Shown here piece after piece: positions 28,492-37,006 of a stretch of DNA of 64,000 nt. The stretch spans positions 62,001-126,000 of the forward strand of contig NZ_JALHLS010000002.1 in NCBI RefSeq assembly GCF_022844445.1, read 5' to 3'. Position 1 is the first letter of the stretch. Every line of letters begins with the position of its first letter. The position numbers were made by a program, and so were the translations under genes. This stretch comes from Hyphomonas sp. GTDB lineage: Bacteria > Pseudomonadota > Alphaproteobacteria > Caulobacterales > Hyphomonadaceae. The notes beneath the pieces were generated by a model, which worked only from the letters and a program-made list of their open reading frames with translations, was not told where the DNA came from and did not search any database.

Positions 28492-29766
28492 ATGTCCCTG
28501 AAAACCCTGCTGGTATCGCGCATCGCGGCGAACCTGACCGGCGAAAAAAGACTGAAACGCATCAGGGCCACGCGAGAATCCCGGCGCATCGCAGCGGCGG
28601 CGCTTCACACCGTCGATTACTTCCACGAGGCCGCCGACCCGTATTCTCATCTTGCCGCCCAGGTGCTCGCTGATTTTGCGGCGCGCTATGACATCACGCT
28701 GCAGGTCCACCTCGCCGGCCCGCCCGCAGATTGGGCCGCGCCGGAACGCGCGCAACTGGAGACCTACGCCCGCGTGGATGGCGCGCGTCTCGCCCGCCGG
28801 GCCGGTCTCCGCTTCACGGATCCTGGCGCCCAGCCCGCACCTGATCTCGTCCAGCGCGCCAATCTGCAACTCGCCGCCGCCATCAGGGCAGGCACATTCC
28901 TGACAGACGCGCCCCGCATCGGCGACCAGCTCTGGGCCGGCACGCTCGGTGGTTCGGCAGGCGCCGTCGATCTTGCGGCGGGCAGCGCCTTGCGCGAGGA
29001 ACTCGGCCATTATCTCAGCGGCACGCTCCACTATGGCGGCGAATGGTATTGGGGCATCGACCGGCTCCACTTTCTCGAAGCCCGCCTAACCGAACTCGGC
29101 GCCCGCAGGCCCGGCACGGGCGATGCGCTGATTTTCCCGCCGCCGGTCGCGCCGTACGGTAGCGCACGCCCTGCAAAGCCGCTGGAGCTGCACTACTACC
29201 TCTCCTTCAGAAGTCCGTACACATACATTGCCGCCGCGCGCGCAAAGGCGCTTGCCGATGCCTATGGCGCCGAACTCAAGCTGCGCTACGTGTTGCCGAT
29301 GGTGATGCGCGGCCTGCCGGTTCCGCAAATGAAGCGCCGCTACATCTCACTTGATACCGCCCGCGAAGCCCGCCGCCTCGGCGTCCCCTTCGGCAGAATC
29401 GTCGATCCCGTCGGCAAACCCGTCGAGCGCGGCTATTCAATTCTCCCCTGGGCTCGCGGGCAGGGGCGCGGCTACGAATTCTGCCACGCCTTTCTCTCCG
29501 GCGTCTGGTCGCAGGGCATCGACGCCGGTACCGATACCGGCCTGAAGCAGATCGTCGAAGCCGCCGGTCTGAACTGGAGCGCCGCGCGCCAGCAACTGGA
29601 ATCCGACACCTGGCGCGCCGAAGCCGAAGCCAACCGCGCAGAGATGATGTCGCTCGGTGTCTGGGGCGTGCCCAGTTTCCGCGTCGGCGAGGTCATCACC
29701 TGGGGGCAAGACCGCCTCTGGGTCATCGAGGAAGAACTGAAACGACAGGCCGGATCATCCGCCTGA
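28492..29766 (+). CDS. Two-domain DsbA/kappa-GST-like protein (2-hydroxychromene-2-carboxylate isomerase type)
   Basis: The 424-residue protein seems to hold two thioredoxin-like DsbA-type units. The C-terminal half (from about residue 220) is clear: LHYYLSFRSPYTYIAAARA, RYVLPMVMRGLPVPQMKRRY and WGVPSFRVGEVITWGQDRLW, as in kappa-class GST and HCCA isomerases. The N-terminal half has a matching opening, HTVDYFHEAADPYSHLAAQV, suggesting a diverged duplicate. No CxxC is present, so it is not a thiol oxidase. There is no signal peptide, so it is cytoplasmic. It is first in a tight gene run (29779, 30243, 31329, 31934) behind the palindrome at 28371. A glutathione-dependent step in breakdown of an aromatic or halogenated compound is inferred. 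Confidence 0.82.
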   Translation: MSLKTLLVSRIAANLTGEKRLKRIRATRESRRIAAAALHTVDYFHEAADPYSHLAAQVLADFAARYDITLQVHLAGPPADWAAPERAQLETYARVDGARLARRAGLRFTDPGAQPAPDLVQRANLQLAAAIRAGTFLTDAPRIGDQLWAGTLGGSAGAVDLAAGSALREELGHYLSGTLHYGGEWYWGIDRLHFLEARLTELGARRPGTGDALIFPPPVAPYGSARPAKPLELHYYLSFRSPYTYIAAARAKALADAYGAELKLRYVLPMVMRGLPVPQMKRRYISLDTAREARRLGVPFGRIVDPVGKPVERGYSILPWARGQGRGYEFCHAFLSGVWSQGIDAGTDTGLKQIVEAAGLNWSAARQQLESDTWRAEAEANRAEMMSLGVWGVPSFRVGEVITWGQDRLWVIEEELKRQAGSSA

Positions 29767-29778
29767 GGAGGAATTGAC

Positions 29779-30237
29779 ATGCAGGTATTGAACGAAGTTT
29801 TCCCAACTGATCCCGAGCGCTTCAAGGCGATGATGGAGAAGGGACCTGATGGTCCGATCTTCATGGTCAACCTGCTGAAGTTCAAGGACAAGGCGGAGTA
29901 TGACGATGGCCGCCCCTGCGACCTGTCGGGACGAGACGCCTACATGATCTACGGCCGCGCCGTCACCGAGCTGCTGCCGAAGTTCGGCGGCCGGGGCCTC
30001 TTCGCGGGCGACGTCACCTTCCTCGCCCTCGGTCAGGTCGAGGAACTCTGGGACGAAATCGCCATCGCCATGTATCCCGACCGTGCCTCCATGGTGCGCA
30101 TGTCCTTGTCGGAGGAATGGCGTGAGATCGCTGTCCACCGCATGGCGGGCCTCAAGGGCCAGCTGAACATCGAAACCGTCATCCCGGCCACCGGAATGAC
30201 CTCCCCCTTCCTCGAAATCATGAAAGCCGGAGGCTGA
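29779..30237 (+). CDS. DUF1330-like protein (dimeric alpha/beta barrel)
   Basis: This 152-residue soluble protein begins with a short lead and then GPDGPIFMVNLLKFKDKAEY, the typical first strand of DUF1330 proteins; WDEIAIAMYPDRASMVRMS matches their second conserved block. Such proteins adopt a ferredoxin-like dimeric barrel; most have no assigned function. A GAGGAGG ribosome site precedes the ATG. It lies 12 bases after the DsbA-like gene and 5 bases before the metallo-hydrolase, so it belongs to that operon. Confidence 0.82.
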   Translation: MQVLNEVFPTDPERFKAMMEKGPDGPIFMVNLLKFKDKAEYDDGRPCDLSGRDAYMIYGRAVTELLPKFGGRGLFAGDVTFLALGQVEELWDEIAIAMYPDRASMVRMSLSEEWREIAVHRMAGLKGQLNIETVIPATGMTSPFLEIMKAGG

Positions 30238-30242
30238 CCCCT

Positions 30243-31328
30243 ATGGGCCCTGTACGCTGGACACTCCTTATCGCCGGTCTTGCCGCCGCCGCCGTCTTCG
30301 CCGGAAGCCAGATATTCCGCGTACAGATTTCTGAAGCAATGTTCGAACGTGCGGTGAAGAAGAACATCGGCCGCAACACCGCTGCGAGCCTGGGCGACGG
30401 CCTGCACATTTATGTTTGCGGCGCTGGCTCTCCTTTTCCCGATCCGATGCGCGGCGGCCCGTGCCTTGCCATCGTGGCAGGCGAAGAGCACGTCATGATC
30501 GATGCCGGCTCCGGCGGCGTGCGTACACTCACCCGCATGGGCTATCCCGTCGGCAAACTGGACGCCGTCCTCCTGACGCATCTGCATTCCGATCACATGG
30601 ACGGTCTCGGCGAGCTGCTGATGCAGGCCTGGGTCAATGGCGGACGCAAGGTCCCCATGCCCGTTCACGGCCCCGCCGGCGTCGAGGAAGTCGTCAGCGG
30701 CTTCAACGCCGCCTACCGCATCGATGGCACCTATCGCACCGGCCACCATGGCCCCGCCATCGCGCCGCCTGAAGGCCGCGGCGGCGCGCCTATCCCGATT
30801 GCCGTGCCCGCCGGCCCCGGCGGCCAGACGGTCGTCTACGATGCCGGTGGCCTGACGATCACCGCTTACAAGGTCAGCCATGCCCCGGTCGAGCCCGCGT
30901 TCGGCTACCGTGCGGACTTCAAAGGCCGCTCCGTCTCAATCAGCGGCGATTCGATCTATGATCCGAACCTCGTAGCCGCGTCCTCCGGCGCTGACCTGCT
31001 CTTCCACGACGCGCTGAACCCTGAAATGGTCGCCCATATGCGCGACGCCATGGCCGAGGCGGGCCGGGACGACCTTGCCAAGGTTCTCAACGATATCCTC
31101 GACTACCATGCGACGCCCGCCGATGCCGCCCGAGCGGCCCAGGATGCCGGGGTCTCGCGCCTCGTGCTTTACCATACCGTCCCGCCGCTGCCTTCACGTG
31201 CACTCAACGCCTTGTTCACCAAGGAGACAAAGGCTTTATTTGACGGTCCCATCGAGGTCGCCGAAGATGGCCTCATCTACTCGCTCCCGGCTGGCACCCA
31301 GGACATCACCGTTAAGAAAGCCTTCTGA
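30243..31328 (+). CDS. MBL-fold metallo-hydrolase, exported or membrane-anchored
   Basis: This 361-residue protein has an N-terminal hydrophobic signal or anchor (residues 5-22). The metallo-beta-lactamase fold shows GGPCLAIVAGEEHVMIDAGSG, then LLTHLHSDHMDGLGELL with the HxHxDH zinc motif, a later YKVSHAPVEPAFGYR, VSISGDSIYD and LYHTVPPL. The arrangement resembles RNase Z-like and AtsA-type arylsulfatases more than beta-lactamases. Because it is exported and lies in a sulfatase cluster, a hydrolase acting on an ester of the same substrate is inferred. Its stop touches the ATG of the TetR gene. Confidence 0.88.
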   Translation: MGPVRWTLLIAGLAAAAVFAGSQIFRVQISEAMFERAVKKNIGRNTAASLGDGLHIYVCGAGSPFPDPMRGGPCLAIVAGEEHVMIDAGSGGVRTLTRMGYPVGKLDAVLLTHLHSDHMDGLGELLMQAWVNGGRKVPMPVHGPAGVEEVVSGFNAAYRIDGTYRTGHHGPAIAPPEGRGGAPIPIAVPAGPGGQTVVYDAGGLTITAYKVSHAPVEPAFGYRADFKGRSVSISGDSIYDPNLVAASSGADLLFHDALNPEMVAHMRDAMAEAGRDDLAKVLNDILDYHATPADAARAAQDAGVSRLVLYHTVPPLPSRALNALFTKETKALFDGPIEVAEDGLIYSLPAGTQDITVKKAF

Positions 31329-31934
31329 ATGACCGACCTGAAAATCGTCCCGCGCGATGCCGCCAAGAACGAGGCCTCTGACGGCCGCCGCCAGCGCAGT
31401 GAGCGCAGCCGCGCCCAGATCATCGAGGCGATGTTCAGCCTGATCCGCGAAGGTGAGATGAGCCCCAGCGCCGCCCGCGTCGCCGAGCGCGCCGAAGTCG
31501 GCCTGCGCACCGTCTTCCGCCATTTTGAGGACATGGACAGCCTCTATGTCGAGATGGCCGAGCGCATCAATGGCGAGGTCATGCCAAAAGTCCTCGCGCC
31601 GTTCGAGGCGCAGGAATGGCGCGAGCGCTTCTTCGAGCACGTCAACCGACGCATCGCGATCTATGAGCACATCCTGCCGGTTCGCGTTTCGGCGAACCTG
31701 CGGCGGTTCCAGTCACGTTTCCTGATGGAAGAATACCGCCGCAACCTGTTAATGGAGCGCTCCGCCCTCATGGCGCTGCTGCCGGAGGAGATCAGCCAAG
31801 ATCCGGTCCTCTTCGCCGCCATCGAAACCTCCGCCAGTTTCCAGACTTGGCGCCGCCTGCGCCAGGATTCGGACCTCTCGCCCGAAGACGCCGGCATCGT
31901 CTTCCGTCTCGTGCTGGAACGCCTCATCGGATAA
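31329..31934 (+). CDS. TetR-family transcriptional regulator
   Basis: This 201-residue regulator has the N-terminal TetR HTH RSRAQIIEAMFSLIREG, then SAARVAERAEVGLRTVFRHF (about residues 45-65), followed by an all-helical ligand domain. It starts directly after the metallo-hydrolase stop, and its TAA overlaps the FGE ATG. The repeated GGCA-N7-TGCC palindromes at 28371 and 36000, in front of two transcription units of this cluster, are its likely targets; this is inference. Confidence 0.92.
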   Translation: MTDLKIVPRDAAKNEASDGRRQRSERSRAQIIEAMFSLIREGEMSPSAARVAERAEVGLRTVFRHFEDMDSLYVEMAERINGEVMPKVLAPFEAQEWRERFFEHVNRRIAIYEHILPVRVSANLRRFQSRFLMEEYRRNLLMERSALMALLPEEISQDPVLFAAIETSASFQTWRRLRQDSDLSPEDAGIVFRLVLERLIG

Positions 31935-32878
31935 TGAAACGCGTCCCGGTTCTGATGTCGGCCGCGCTTCTCGCTGCGTGCAGCCAGCCTGCGCCGCAAC
32001 ACTCGCTCCCCGATACATCGCCAGCGGATGTTTCGGCGCCTGCCTGCGGTTTCGATGAACAATTGCTGGGCCGTTTCATCACCGTGCCCGAAGGCCAGTT
32101 CCGAAAAGGCGCAGACGCCCTTTATCCAGAAGAAGCACCTGAGCTGTCGCTGCATGTCGCCGGCTTCGAGATGCTGGCCCACGAAGTCACCAATGCCGAG
32201 TTCGCCCGCTTCGTCGAGGCGACCGGTCATGTCACCACCGCCGAGCAAAGCGCCGCTGCGGGCGGCCCGGCCGCAGGCTCCGCCGTCTTCCGCATGCCGT
32301 CCGAGCGCGCATCCCCCGCAGATGGCTGGCAACTGGTCGCCGGCGCGACCTGGCGTGCGCCGGAAGGTCCGGGGTCGGACATCTCCAACCGCGCCCTGCA
32401 GCCGGTCGTGCATGTGTCGCTTGAGGATGCAGAGGCCTATGCCGCCTGGGCGGGCGCGCGCCTGCCGACCGAGGAGGAGTGGGAATACGCCGCGGCGCTC
32501 GGTTTGCCCGATCCCGGCGATGCCCAGTCCGGCGCCTATCATGCGTCCGGAAACCCCGTCGCCAACACCTGGCAGGGCTTCTTCCCGCTGATGGACCAGG
32601 CCGCAGACGGCTTCTCCGGCCGCGCCCCGGTGGGCTGCTTCGCGCCGAGTGGCATCGGTCTCTACGACATGATTGGCAATGTCTGGGAGTGGACGTCAAC
32701 GCCCTTCCAGGCGGGCGCCAGCACGATCAAGGGCGGCTCTTATCTGTGTGCGGACAATTTCTGCCGCCGCTACCGTCCCGCAGCGCGCCAGCCACAGGAG
32801 GTCGATTTCTCGTCTAGCCATATCGGCTTCCGCATCGTGAGAGACGAGCTCCCGGCGGGTTCAGGCCCGCCGGAGTGA
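31934..32878 (+). CDS. Formylglycine-generating enzyme (FGE/SUMF1 family) with lipoprotein signal
   Basis: This 314-residue protein carries the FGE-sulfatase domain: FITVPEGQFRKGAD, HEVTNAEFARFVEATGH, RLPTEEEWEYAAALG, GLYDMIGNVWEWT and GGSYLCADNFCRRYRPAAR. The two cysteines in the last motif match the copper-binding, redox-active pair of true FGEs, so it should convert sulfatase Cys to formylglycine. Unusually, its N-terminus (KRVPVLMSAALLAAC) is a lipoprotein signal with Cys near residue 16, placing the enzyme outside the cytoplasm. It ends the operon from 28492 and overlaps the convergent membrane gene by 18 bases. The client sulfatases are probably those at 26604 and 33307. Confidence 0.92.
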   Translation: MKRVPVLMSAALLAACSQPAPQHSLPDTSPADVSAPACGFDEQLLGRFITVPEGQFRKGADALYPEEAPELSLHVAGFEMLAHEVTNAEFARFVEATGHVTTAEQSAAAGGPAAGSAVFRMPSERASPADGWQLVAGATWRAPEGPGSDISNRALQPVVHVSLEDAEAYAAWAGARLPTEEEWEYAAALGLPDPGDAQSGAYHASGNPVANTWQGFFPLMDQAADGFSGRAPVGCFAPSGIGLYDMIGNVWEWTSTPFQAGASTIKGGSYLCADNFCRRYRPAARQPQEVDFSSSHIGFRIVRDELPAGSGPPE

Positions 32879-33319
32879 CATGAGCAGCAAGAGGGTCAGA
32901 ACAGGCACACTGACTAACGTAGCCCAGGCTTCCGGGGGATGATGGCCGCCGGCCAGGTGCGAGCCCTTGGGGCCCCACATGTTCCAGGTGTGCAGGGCCC
33001 GTTCAACGGTCAACAGGCCGAGCCCGAGCGGCACAAGTGTTCTGTAGCGCAAGGATATCGCGAGTAACATCAGTCCCCAGACGAACTGTGTTGTCCCCGC
33101 CCATGCAAACAGGCTGACGATCGTGCGTTCGGCGCCCGAGAGATCAAGCCCGCCAATCACACCCGCTCCGCCGTCGGGCAGTCCGATGTGCAGCAATGCC
33201 GGAATGATCGTCGCGGCGGCAATGACCGTGAGCCCCCAGGCGGCCGCCTTCATGCCGCGGTAGGATCCGTTGGTGGAGGCTGGCAACAAGGACATTACGG
33301 CCGCCGTCAGTTGGGCCAC
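32861..33319 (-). CDS. Small integral membrane protein, unknown function
   Basis: This 152-residue protein has four predicted hydrophobic helices (around residues 26-46, 65-90, 94-106 and 130-148). A conserved-looking HTWNMWGPKGSHLAGGHH segment lies between helices 3 and 4. I cannot assign a family. It starts with GTG at 33319, overlapping the sulfatase stop by 13 bases, so it is the last gene of the dehalogenase-sulfatase minus-strand operon. Confidence 0.72.
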   Translation of the reverse strand: MAQLTAAVMSLLPASTNGSYRGMKAAAWGLTVIAAATIIPALLHIGLPDGGAGVIGGLDLSGAERTIVSLFAWAGTTQFVWGLMLLAISLRYRTLVPLGLGLLTVERALHTWNMWGPKGSHLAGGHHPPEAWATLVSVPVLTLLLLMSLRRA

Positions 33320-34965
33320 CAGACAATCTCATCCCCAGCCGTCAGCTGCTCTGCGCCGGTCTTGTCGATCGCCACCGGGATGTCCGATGTCGACGCATAA
33401 AGCGGTGCGCGGGCATTGGCGTGATGTCGCTCTAGCAGCGCTTGCAACTCCGCCAGCTTCTCCGGCTCGCTTGCGGCGAGGTTTGTAGATTCGGTCGGAT
33501 CCTTGCCGAGGTCAAACAACCACGACTTTCCCTGCTTGCCGTCCACCTGCAGCTTCCAGTCACCCGCCCGCACCACGCGATAATAGCCGCTCTGCCAGAA
33601 CAGCGCATCGTCGGGCCGCGCCAGTCCGCCCGTACCTTGCGCCAAAGGAAGGAGGCTGCGTCCGTCGATCTCCACACCTGTCGGCAGGTCTGCGCCCGCC
33701 GCTTCGGCCAGCGTCGGCGTCACGTCGATATGCGCCACCGGCGTGTCGATCACCGTGCCTGCCGGAATACGGGCCGGCCAGCTCACGAACATCGGTACAC
33801 GGATGCCGCCTTCAAACAGCGAGAGCTTCCAGCCGCGATAAGGGTCGTTGATGCCCGCCAGATCAATGTAGCCCGGCCCGCCATTGTCGCTGGAAAACAC
33901 GATGATCGTGTTCTCGGCCAGACCTTCTTCTTCAAGCTTCGCCACTATCTGGCCCACGCTGCGGTCGAGCGCCCGCAGCATTGCAGCGTAGACGCGTAGA
34001 CGGTGCGATCCGATATCGCCGACCGCATCATAGTCTTCCTTGGTTGCCTGAAGCGGCGTGTGCACGCCCCAGTGTGCAAGGTAGAGGAAGAAGGGTTGGT
34101 GCTTGTTTGCCTCTATCACCTTCAGAGACTCTTCGGTCCAGTAATCGGCGAGGTATCCGCCCGGCGCAAACTTCGCGCCCCCATTGTACGAGGTCGAGAA
34201 ATCGCCGCGTGCCCAGAGGAACTTGTCGATCGGATCGGAGTCCACCCTAGCATTCACCACTTCCGGATCATCTGCAGGCAGATGAAGCAGCCCTGTCATG
34301 TTGAGGCTCTCATCAAAGCCCTGTGCATTCGGATGGAACTCGCCCGAATTGCCGAGATGCCACTTGCCGATATGCGCCGTGTGATAGCCCTCATCCTTCA
34401 GCATTTCAGCAATGGTCACTTCCGAGCCAGGCAGCCCCTGGTCCTCGAAATCGGGAAGCGTGGCGGCCGCTTTCCGGTCAAAGCCTACCTTCGGCCGTCC
34501 CCGCGTGTCCTCATTGGCAAACATGGTCACGATCCGGCCCATGCCGTTCGGCGTCGGCGTAAACTCGAATCCGGTCCGCGTCGGATAACGCCCGGTCAGC
34601 AGCATCGCGCGCGAGGGCGCGCAGGTGCCGGTTCCGGAATAGGCGTTGGTGAAGTTCGCGCCCCGTGCGGCCAGCGCGTCGATGTTCGGCGTCGGCACGC
34701 GCCCGCCAGCGACACCGCCGCCAAAGGTCGAGAGGTCATTGATGCCGAGGTCGTCAACGAGAATGAAGATGATGTTCGGCGGCCGCTCGCCCGCCGGCAA
34801 GGTTGCCTGCGCCGGTCCTTGCTGCCAGGCAACCGGGGCATACTCGGCAATCGCCGGCCTGTCCGCGCGCGTCACGAGGAATAGAATGATCTCTTTCTTG
34901 AAACCCCAGGCCAGCGCGCCCGCGCAGGCGATGAAGGCCAATACGATCAGCAGGATCCGTTTCAT
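33307..34965 (-). CDS. Arylsulfatase-type sulfatase, membrane-anchored or exported
   Basis: This 552-residue protein has an N-terminal hydrophobic signal/anchor (residues 3-20). The sulfatase domain shows IIFILVDDLGINDLSTFGGG, the formylglycine motif GTCAPSRAMLLTGRYPTRTG with Cys115, HIGKWHLGN, and VFSSDNGGPGY with the metal Asp-Asn. It is a different subgroup from the sulfatase at 26604. It follows the haloalkane dehalogenase by 17 bases on the same strand and probably depends on the FGE at 31934. The substrate is unknown. Confidence 0.93.
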   Translation of the reverse strand: MKRILLIVLAFIACAGALAWGFKKEIILFLVTRADRPAIAEYAPVAWQQGPAQATLPAGERPPNIIFILVDDLGINDLSTFGGGVAGGRVPTPNIDALAARGANFTNAYSGTGTCAPSRAMLLTGRYPTRTGFEFTPTPNGMGRIVTMFANEDTRGRPKVGFDRKAAATLPDFEDQGLPGSEVTIAEMLKDEGYHTAHIGKWHLGNSGEFHPNAQGFDESLNMTGLLHLPADDPEVVNARVDSDPIDKFLWARGDFSTSYNGGAKFAPGGYLADYWTEESLKVIEANKHQPFFLYLAHWGVHTPLQATKEDYDAVGDIGSHRLRVYAAMLRALDRSVGQIVAKLEEEGLAENTIIVFSSDNGGPGYIDLAGINDPYRGWKLSLFEGGIRVPMFVSWPARIPAGTVIDTPVAHIDVTPTLAEAAGADLPTGVEIDGRSLLPLAQGTGGLARPDDALFWQSGYYRVVRAGDWKLQVDGKQGKSWLFDLGKDPTESTNLAASEPEKLAELQALLERHHANARAPLYASTSDIPVAIDKTGAEQLTAGDEIVWWPN

Positions 34966-34982
34966 TTGGCGCGCGCCCCCGT

Positions 34983-35969
34983 TCAGCCCTGCCGCATGAA
35001 GGCGATGATCGCCTCCGAGAACGCGGCAGGTTGGTCTTCCTGAAGGAAGTGTCCGCCATTTTTAATGGTGACACAATCGGCGCCAGGAATGCGCGCCTTG
35101 AAAATTGCGTCGCCGCCCTTGGTCACCGGGTCGTTGTCGCTGAAGGCAATCAGTGTGCGGCCCTGGAAGCCTTCCAGCACCGACCAGGCGCGGTCATTGG
35201 CGAGGCGCTGGTCCTTGTGCTGGGGCAGAAGAGGCACGAGCGCCGGAAACTTGCGCGCGCCCGCGATGAAGCTGTCATCCGGGAAGGGCGCAACATAGCC
35301 GTCGAGGATCCGCGGATCGGTTACGCCCGAAAGCAGTCCGAACACATCGCGCACCGAGAAGGAGGGCGATTCGCTCGCATACTTCACCCAGAAAAGGAAC
35401 GCGCCCGGCCCGCCGGATTGGAACTGCTCGCGCACCATCGCGGCGTCCGGCACCGGCACAGCCGGATACATCTGGCCAAGGAAGGCCGACATCTCGTCCG
35501 AGATCATCGCCGTGCTCGGCAGGCCCGTATTCGCCACCACGATGCGCTTGAACCGGCCGATCTGGTCAGCTGCCACGCGCAGGCCAATCAGCCCGCCCCA
35601 GTCCTGGCACACCAGCGTCAGGCCATTGAGGTCCATCTTCGTCAGCCACTGGTTCAGCCAGCCGACGTGCCCGCTATAGCTATAGTCATCCATCTCGGCC
35701 AGCTTGTCCGAGCGGCCAAAGCCGATCAGGTCCGGCGCCAGAACGCGAAATCCCGCTTTCGTCAGTACCGGGATCATCTTGCGGTAGAGATAGCTCCACG
35801 AGGGCTGCCCGTGCAGGCAGAGGATTGGCTCGCCGTCCTTCGGGCCCTCGTCGAGATAATGCATCCGCATTGGCTCTCCGGTTGGCCCGGAAATCTCCAG
35901 ATAATTCGGCGAAAATCCGTACTCGAACAGGTTGGCGAATTGCGTGTCAGGTGTTCTGAGTATCTTCAA
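34983..35969 (-). CDS. Haloalkane dehalogenase (HLD-I type)
   Basis: This 328-residue alpha/beta-hydrolase replaces halogen with hydroxyl. It shows LHGQPSWSYLYRKMIPVL, the nucleophile elbow VCQDWGGLIGL with Asp123 and the halide-binding Trp124, a second candidate halide Trp in FLFWVKYASESP, an acid in SDNDPVTKGG and the catalytic His in GGHFLQEDQPA, in the order expected for DhlA/HLD-I enzymes. Epoxide hydrolases are the main alternative, but the D-W pair favours dehalogenase. The TTG at 35969 gives the standard N-terminus MKILRTPD and has AAGG just upstream. A GGCA-N7-TGCC palindrome lies about 35 bases upstream. Confidence 0.9.
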   Translation of the reverse strand: MKILRTPDTQFANLFEYGFSPNYLEISGPTGEPMRMHYLDEGPKDGEPILCLHGQPSWSYLYRKMIPVLTKAGFRVLAPDLIGFGRSDKLAEMDDYSYSGHVGWLNQWLTKMDLNGLTLVCQDWGGLIGLRVAADQIGRFKRIVVANTGLPSTAMISDEMSAFLGQMYPAVPVPDAAMVREQFQSGGPGAFLFWVKYASESPSFSVRDVFGLLSGVTDPRILDGYVAPFPDDSFIAGARKFPALVPLLPQHKDQRLANDRAWSVLEGFQGRTLIAFSDNDPVTKGGDAIFKARIPGADCVTIKNGGHFLQEDQPAAFSEAIIAFMRQG

Positions 35970-35999
35970 AGGCCTTGTCCCCCGCGAGCAGTGTCTATA

Positions 36000-36022
36000 A
36001 TATGGCACGAATAGTGCCAATA
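36000..36022. promoter_or_regulatory. Palindromic operator upstream of the haloalkane dehalogenase
   Basis: TATGGCA-CGAATAG-TGCCAATA has the same GGCA-N7-TGCC core and similar AT-rich flanks as the site at 28371. It lies about 31 bases upstream of the dehalogenase start on the minus strand and about 127 bases upstream of the plus-strand membrane gene. Confidence 0.6.
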
Positions 36023-36148
36023 ATGAGCCGGGTCAACCGGCATTCGTTGCGGCCCTGTCTCTTTCGCCGGCCCGGTTCATTCTCCCTTGATCGACAAGGC
36101 TCGAAACTGCCCGTAAATTACCGGTCTGGAAGCTTGGGAGGGCTCAAC

Positions 36149-37006
36149 TTGAACAAGCGGCAGTTGACGATACTCGGCGTCCTGCAGTGGATTTTCTATC
36201 CTGTCGGCGCCCTGATGCTCCTGGCTTTTCTCGCCGACTTTTTCGGCGGCTACCGATACTGGACTGAGCAGGTATGGGGTTTCTTCAAAACTGCCGAAGA
36301 CCCCTTCGCGATCATCGTCATCCTGTTCTTCTACGTCGTCCTGGTGGCGCTCGTCTGGCAATTCCTGCTGATTGAGTTTTCCCGAAAGCGCCAGCGGCGA
36401 AAACTTGGAACGCCGCTGATCGAACTCTATCCGCCCCGCTTCGCAACCCGCTTCATCCTCCCGTTCCTGGCACTGTTCTTCGCCGTGGGCCTGAACGCGG
36501 TCGTCTTTGTTCCGGGCGCGACCGATCTTGATAGTGCTGCCCTTGGACTGGATGCATTGCTGTATCTTCTCTTTTTCTATCTCGTTGCGCACTTCCTTCT
36601 CGTCGCCTTCACGCTCCGCGCCGTCCGGCAACTGCCCTTCTTCGTCGCGACCGACCTGGGCTTCATCTATGAACCGGGCGATGTATCGCCCGGCCTCATC
36701 AAGTGGAGCGAAATATCGGAAGGCGCCGAGGCGCCACTTCTCACGAGCGGCGCCGCGAACATCGGTGGCCCGCGAACGGCTCCCACGATCGTCGTGTCCC
36801 TGAAGGATCCGGATTCTGTATTCGTTGCCTACAACCCGATTTTGCGCGGCCTGAACAAGGTCGCCACGCGCGTCGTCAAATACCAGTCCGGCGGCATCGG
36901 CGATATCATTCTGGCGGCAGAGGATTTTGGCCAGCATTATGATGATGTCCGCACGCTCATCCGCAAGAAGCTCGGAGCGCGCTGGCGCAGTCAGCTCCCG
37001 GATTGA
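36149..37006 (+). CDS. Integral membrane protein, unknown function
   Basis: This 285-residue protein has about four hydrophobic helices in its first 170 residues (starting LTILGVLQWIFYPVGALML) and a soluble C-terminal third containing YEPGDVSPGLIKWSEI and NPILRGLNKVATRVVKYQ, which resembles membrane-linked PH-like/YcxB-type domains only loosely. I chose the TTG at 36149 because GGGAGG lies about 7 bases before it and everything upstream would add a basic, non-membrane extension. It ends directly at the convergent kynureninase stop. Confidence 0.75.
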   Translation: MNKRQLTILGVLQWIFYPVGALMLLAFLADFFGGYRYWTEQVWGFFKTAEDPFAIIVILFFYVVLVALVWQFLLIEFSRKRQRRKLGTPLIELYPPRFATRFILPFLALFFAVGLNAVVFVPGATDLDSAALGLDALLYLLFFYLVAHFLLVAFTLRAVRQLPFFVATDLGFIYEPGDVSPGLIKWSEISEGAEAPLLTSGAANIGGPRTAPTIVVSLKDPDSVFVAYNPILRGLNKVATRVVKYQSGGIGDIILAAEDFGQHYDDVRTLIRKKLGARWRSQLPD

